The notes beneath the pieces are model-generated. The model was given only the letters and a program-made list of their open reading frames with translations, made no database searches and was not told where the DNA came from. From an uncultured Oscillospiraceae bacterium (GTDB lineage: Bacteria > Bacillota > Clostridia > Oscillospirales > Acutalibacteraceae), in the NCBI GenBank assembly GCA_905203795.1, contig CAJKXG010000055.1, positions 1 to 7,570 of the forward strand: a stretch of 7,570 nt of DNA, given 5' to 3'. This document shows positions 6,122 to 7,570 of this stretch, one piece after another. The translations under genes were made by a program, and so were the position numbers. Position 1 is the stretch's first letter; each line of letters opens with the position of its first letter.

Positions 6122-7570
6122 TCAAGCCTGTTCGGACGGGAAAGCAGGCAGCTTGCCGACCGCTTTCTGGAGCATCAGACGCGCGTCGGTGGAATCCACC
6201 TGCCCGTCGGCGCTCACATCGCCCGCCGTCAATTGCCCGTCGTCCAGCGAGAGCTTGCCGACCGCGTATTGCAGCGCCATACGCGCATCGTTGGTATCCA
6301 CCTTGCCGTCGCGATTGATATCACCGGGCAGCTCGTCCGCCGCGGGCAGCGCCGTATCCGCCAGCACCTGCAGCGCCGCTTGCAGCAACCGTTCCGCCTG
6401 CGCCAGTTCGGCAGTATCGGCGGCACTGTTCAGCACTTGCACCGCCTGCTGCCGTTTGGCTTCAAAATACCGCCACGCATCCGGCTGATACGCGCCCGCA
6501 TCGGTGACGGTCTCCGCCACCTGCACGCAGACGGACAGGGCAAACCATTGCTGCTCCCGCGCCGCTTGTGTCAGCACCTCGGTCAGAGAACCGATCAGCG
6601 CCGTCAGTTCTTCCGCCGTCCCGTTGGTCAACACCTGCCGTGCCTGTTCGGAAACCTGCTTCAGCGCCGCCGACGTCTGCTCCGACAACACCGCCTCATC
6701 GACAGTAGCCGCCGTATCCAACAGCATTTCCAAGCGTTGTCTCAATTGCGCCGGTCGTTCCACGCCGTCCGCATATACTTCAAATTCCCAGATGGACATG
6801 CCGTACTGTGTGGCGACCTTGCTGCTTTGCAGGCGGACATACCGTCCCTGCGTGCCCTGCGGCAGCACCAACTGCTCCGTGCCGCCCTGCCCGTTGTCCA
6901 CGGTGAGCACCGTTTTCCATGTCTGTCCGTCCTCCGACACGTCGATGGTGTACGCCACCGAATGTGCCGCTTCCCAGAAAATACACACGACGGACAGCGG
7001 GTAGCTTTCTCCCAGATCCACCGACAGCCATTGCGTGCCGTTGCGCACGCTGGCCCAACGCGTGGCCGGATCGCCGTCCACTGCTTCCGCCGGCTGATGG
7101 TCGCTGCCGTGCGAACCGCTGACGGTGATCGGCTGTCCGACGGCGAGATTGCTCATCTCCTCATAGCGGAACACGCACGTATCCGCCGACAGTTCCCGCA
7201 ACGCGCACCCGTTGTCGTCCCGACATACCAAGCGGAGATACCGTCCGGTCGCGCCGACCGCCGCCGTCTCGCTGCCCGATACCGCTTCCTCCGACTGCCA
7301 AACCGTCGTCCAGAGGTGGTTGTCGTCGGACATTTGCAGTTCGCGGGAAGCGGGGGCATGACCGTCCCATTGCAGCGTCACCGCCTGCACATGGCTTCCC
7401 GCCGGCAGGCGGCAGGACAGCCACGCGTCCTGATCCGCAGTCTGCCACGCCGTATGCGCATCGCCGTCGAACGCCGCGTCGGCGTTGCCCGTGCTCGACG
7501 CATACCGTCCGTCGTCGCCGAGCGGCTGCGTCAGCGTCGCGCCGACATAAGGCGCGGCGGGAAACACAAA
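6122..7570 (-). CDS. C-terminal part of a secreted dockerin protein with two CBM32/discoidin-like domains
   Basis: The 5' end is cut by the window; about 482 C-terminal residues are visible. Numbering from the Val encoded at 7567: ~10-131 and ~138-267 are two F5/8 type C (CBM32-like) carbohydrate-binding domains. Each has the A-x-D-G-x-x-x-T-x-W signature (31-41 and 162-171) and a closing GRYLRL/GRYVRL strand (109-114, 241-246). Residues ~272-336 and ~345-403 are two helical repeats resembling FIVAR modules. Residues 415-475 form a type I dockerin with two calcium loops (D416-x-N-x-D420-G-x7-D427-like, and D450...D461), each followed by a helix ending in AVGK. Dockerins bind cohesins, anchoring enzymes to a scaffold or cell surface. 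The catalytic domain, probably a glycoside hydrolase, is not visible. No clear terminator follows the stop; only T-rich sequence is seen. No start codon or promoter is in the window. Confidence 0.92.
   Translation of the reverse strand, partial: FVFPAAPYVGATLTQPLGDDGRYASSTGNADAAFDGDAHTAWQTADQDAWLSCRLPAGSHVQAVTLQWDGHAPASRELQMSDDNHLWTTVWQSEEAVSGSETAAVGATGRYLRLVCRDDNGCALRELSADTCVFRYEEMSNLAVGQPITVSGSHGSDHQPAEAVDGDPATRWASVRNGTQWLSVDLGESYPLSVVCIFWEAAHSVAYTIDVSEDGQTWKTVLTVDNGQGGTEQLVLPQGTQGRYVRLQSSKVATQYGMSIWEFEVYADGVERPAQLRQRLEMLLDTAATVDEAVLSEQTSAALKQVSEQARQVLTNGTAEELTALIGSLTEVLTQAAREQQWFALSVCVQVAETVTDAGAYQPDAWRYFEAKRQQAVQVLNSAADTAELAQAERLLQAALQVLADTALPAADELPGDINRDGKVDTNDARMALQYAVGKLSLDDGQLTAGDVSADGQVDSTDARLMLQKAVGKLPAFPSEQA
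6150..6265 (-). repeat. DNA-level duplication inside the dockerin
   Basis: AGCTTGCCGACCGC occurs at 6150-6163 and again at 6252-6265, exactly 102 bp (34 codons) apart. The surrounding codons also match well (ACGCGCGTC/ACGCGCATC). This is the duplicated calcium-loop and helix of the dockerin; the nucleotide similarity shows the two halves have not drifted far. Confidence 0.75.

Overview
The window looks like chromosomal DNA from a fairly GC-rich member of the Firmicutes, most plausibly a gut- or rumen-type Clostridia (Oscillospiraceae/Ruminococcaceae-like). This is inferred from four things: strong purine-rich Shine-Dalgarno sites with extended -10 promoters, a short archaeal/eukaryotic-type prolyl-tRNA synthetase, a lipoprotein cyclophilin, and a secreted protein ending in a type I dockerin. 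I see no transposase, integrase, CRISPR array, tRNA or rRNA.

Layout. The left end (1-1794, +) is the C-terminal ~90% of uvrB, the damage-loading helicase subunit of nucleotide excision repair. It converges on a minus-strand operon across a perfect 17-bp-stem terminator (1802-1841) that can serve both sides. The operon, read right to left from a promoter at 4924-4952, is proS, then a cytosolic-type cyclophilin, then a lipoprotein cyclophilin, with gaps of only 18 and 15 nt. It therefore couples proline charging of tRNA with two paralogous prolyl isomerases, one predicted cytosolic and one exported and lipid-anchored. The two cyclophilin genes share a 28-bp identical stretch over the active site, yet carry different insertions at the same place in the fold.

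Upstream of the operon, still on the minus strand, are two single-gene units, each with its own promoter and terminator. One is a flavodoxin-fold protein (5012-5536), whose promoter spacer contains a perfect palindrome. The other is an 83-residue protein of unknown function (5649-5900). The 83-residue gene is preceded by a predicted ~148-nt leader with several hairpins, a possible pseudoknot, and mutually exclusive pairings that could hide or expose its Shine-Dalgarno site. This leader is the best candidate in the window for an undescribed regulatory element.

The right end (6122-7570, -) is the C-terminal part of a large secreted protein: two discoidin/CBM32-like domains, two FIVAR-like helical repeats and a dockerin. 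Its catalytic or N-terminal region lies outside the window. The two gene-free stretches over 100 nt (5537-5648 and 5901-6121) are both largely explained by promoters, terminators and the leader; no gap reaches 300 nt.
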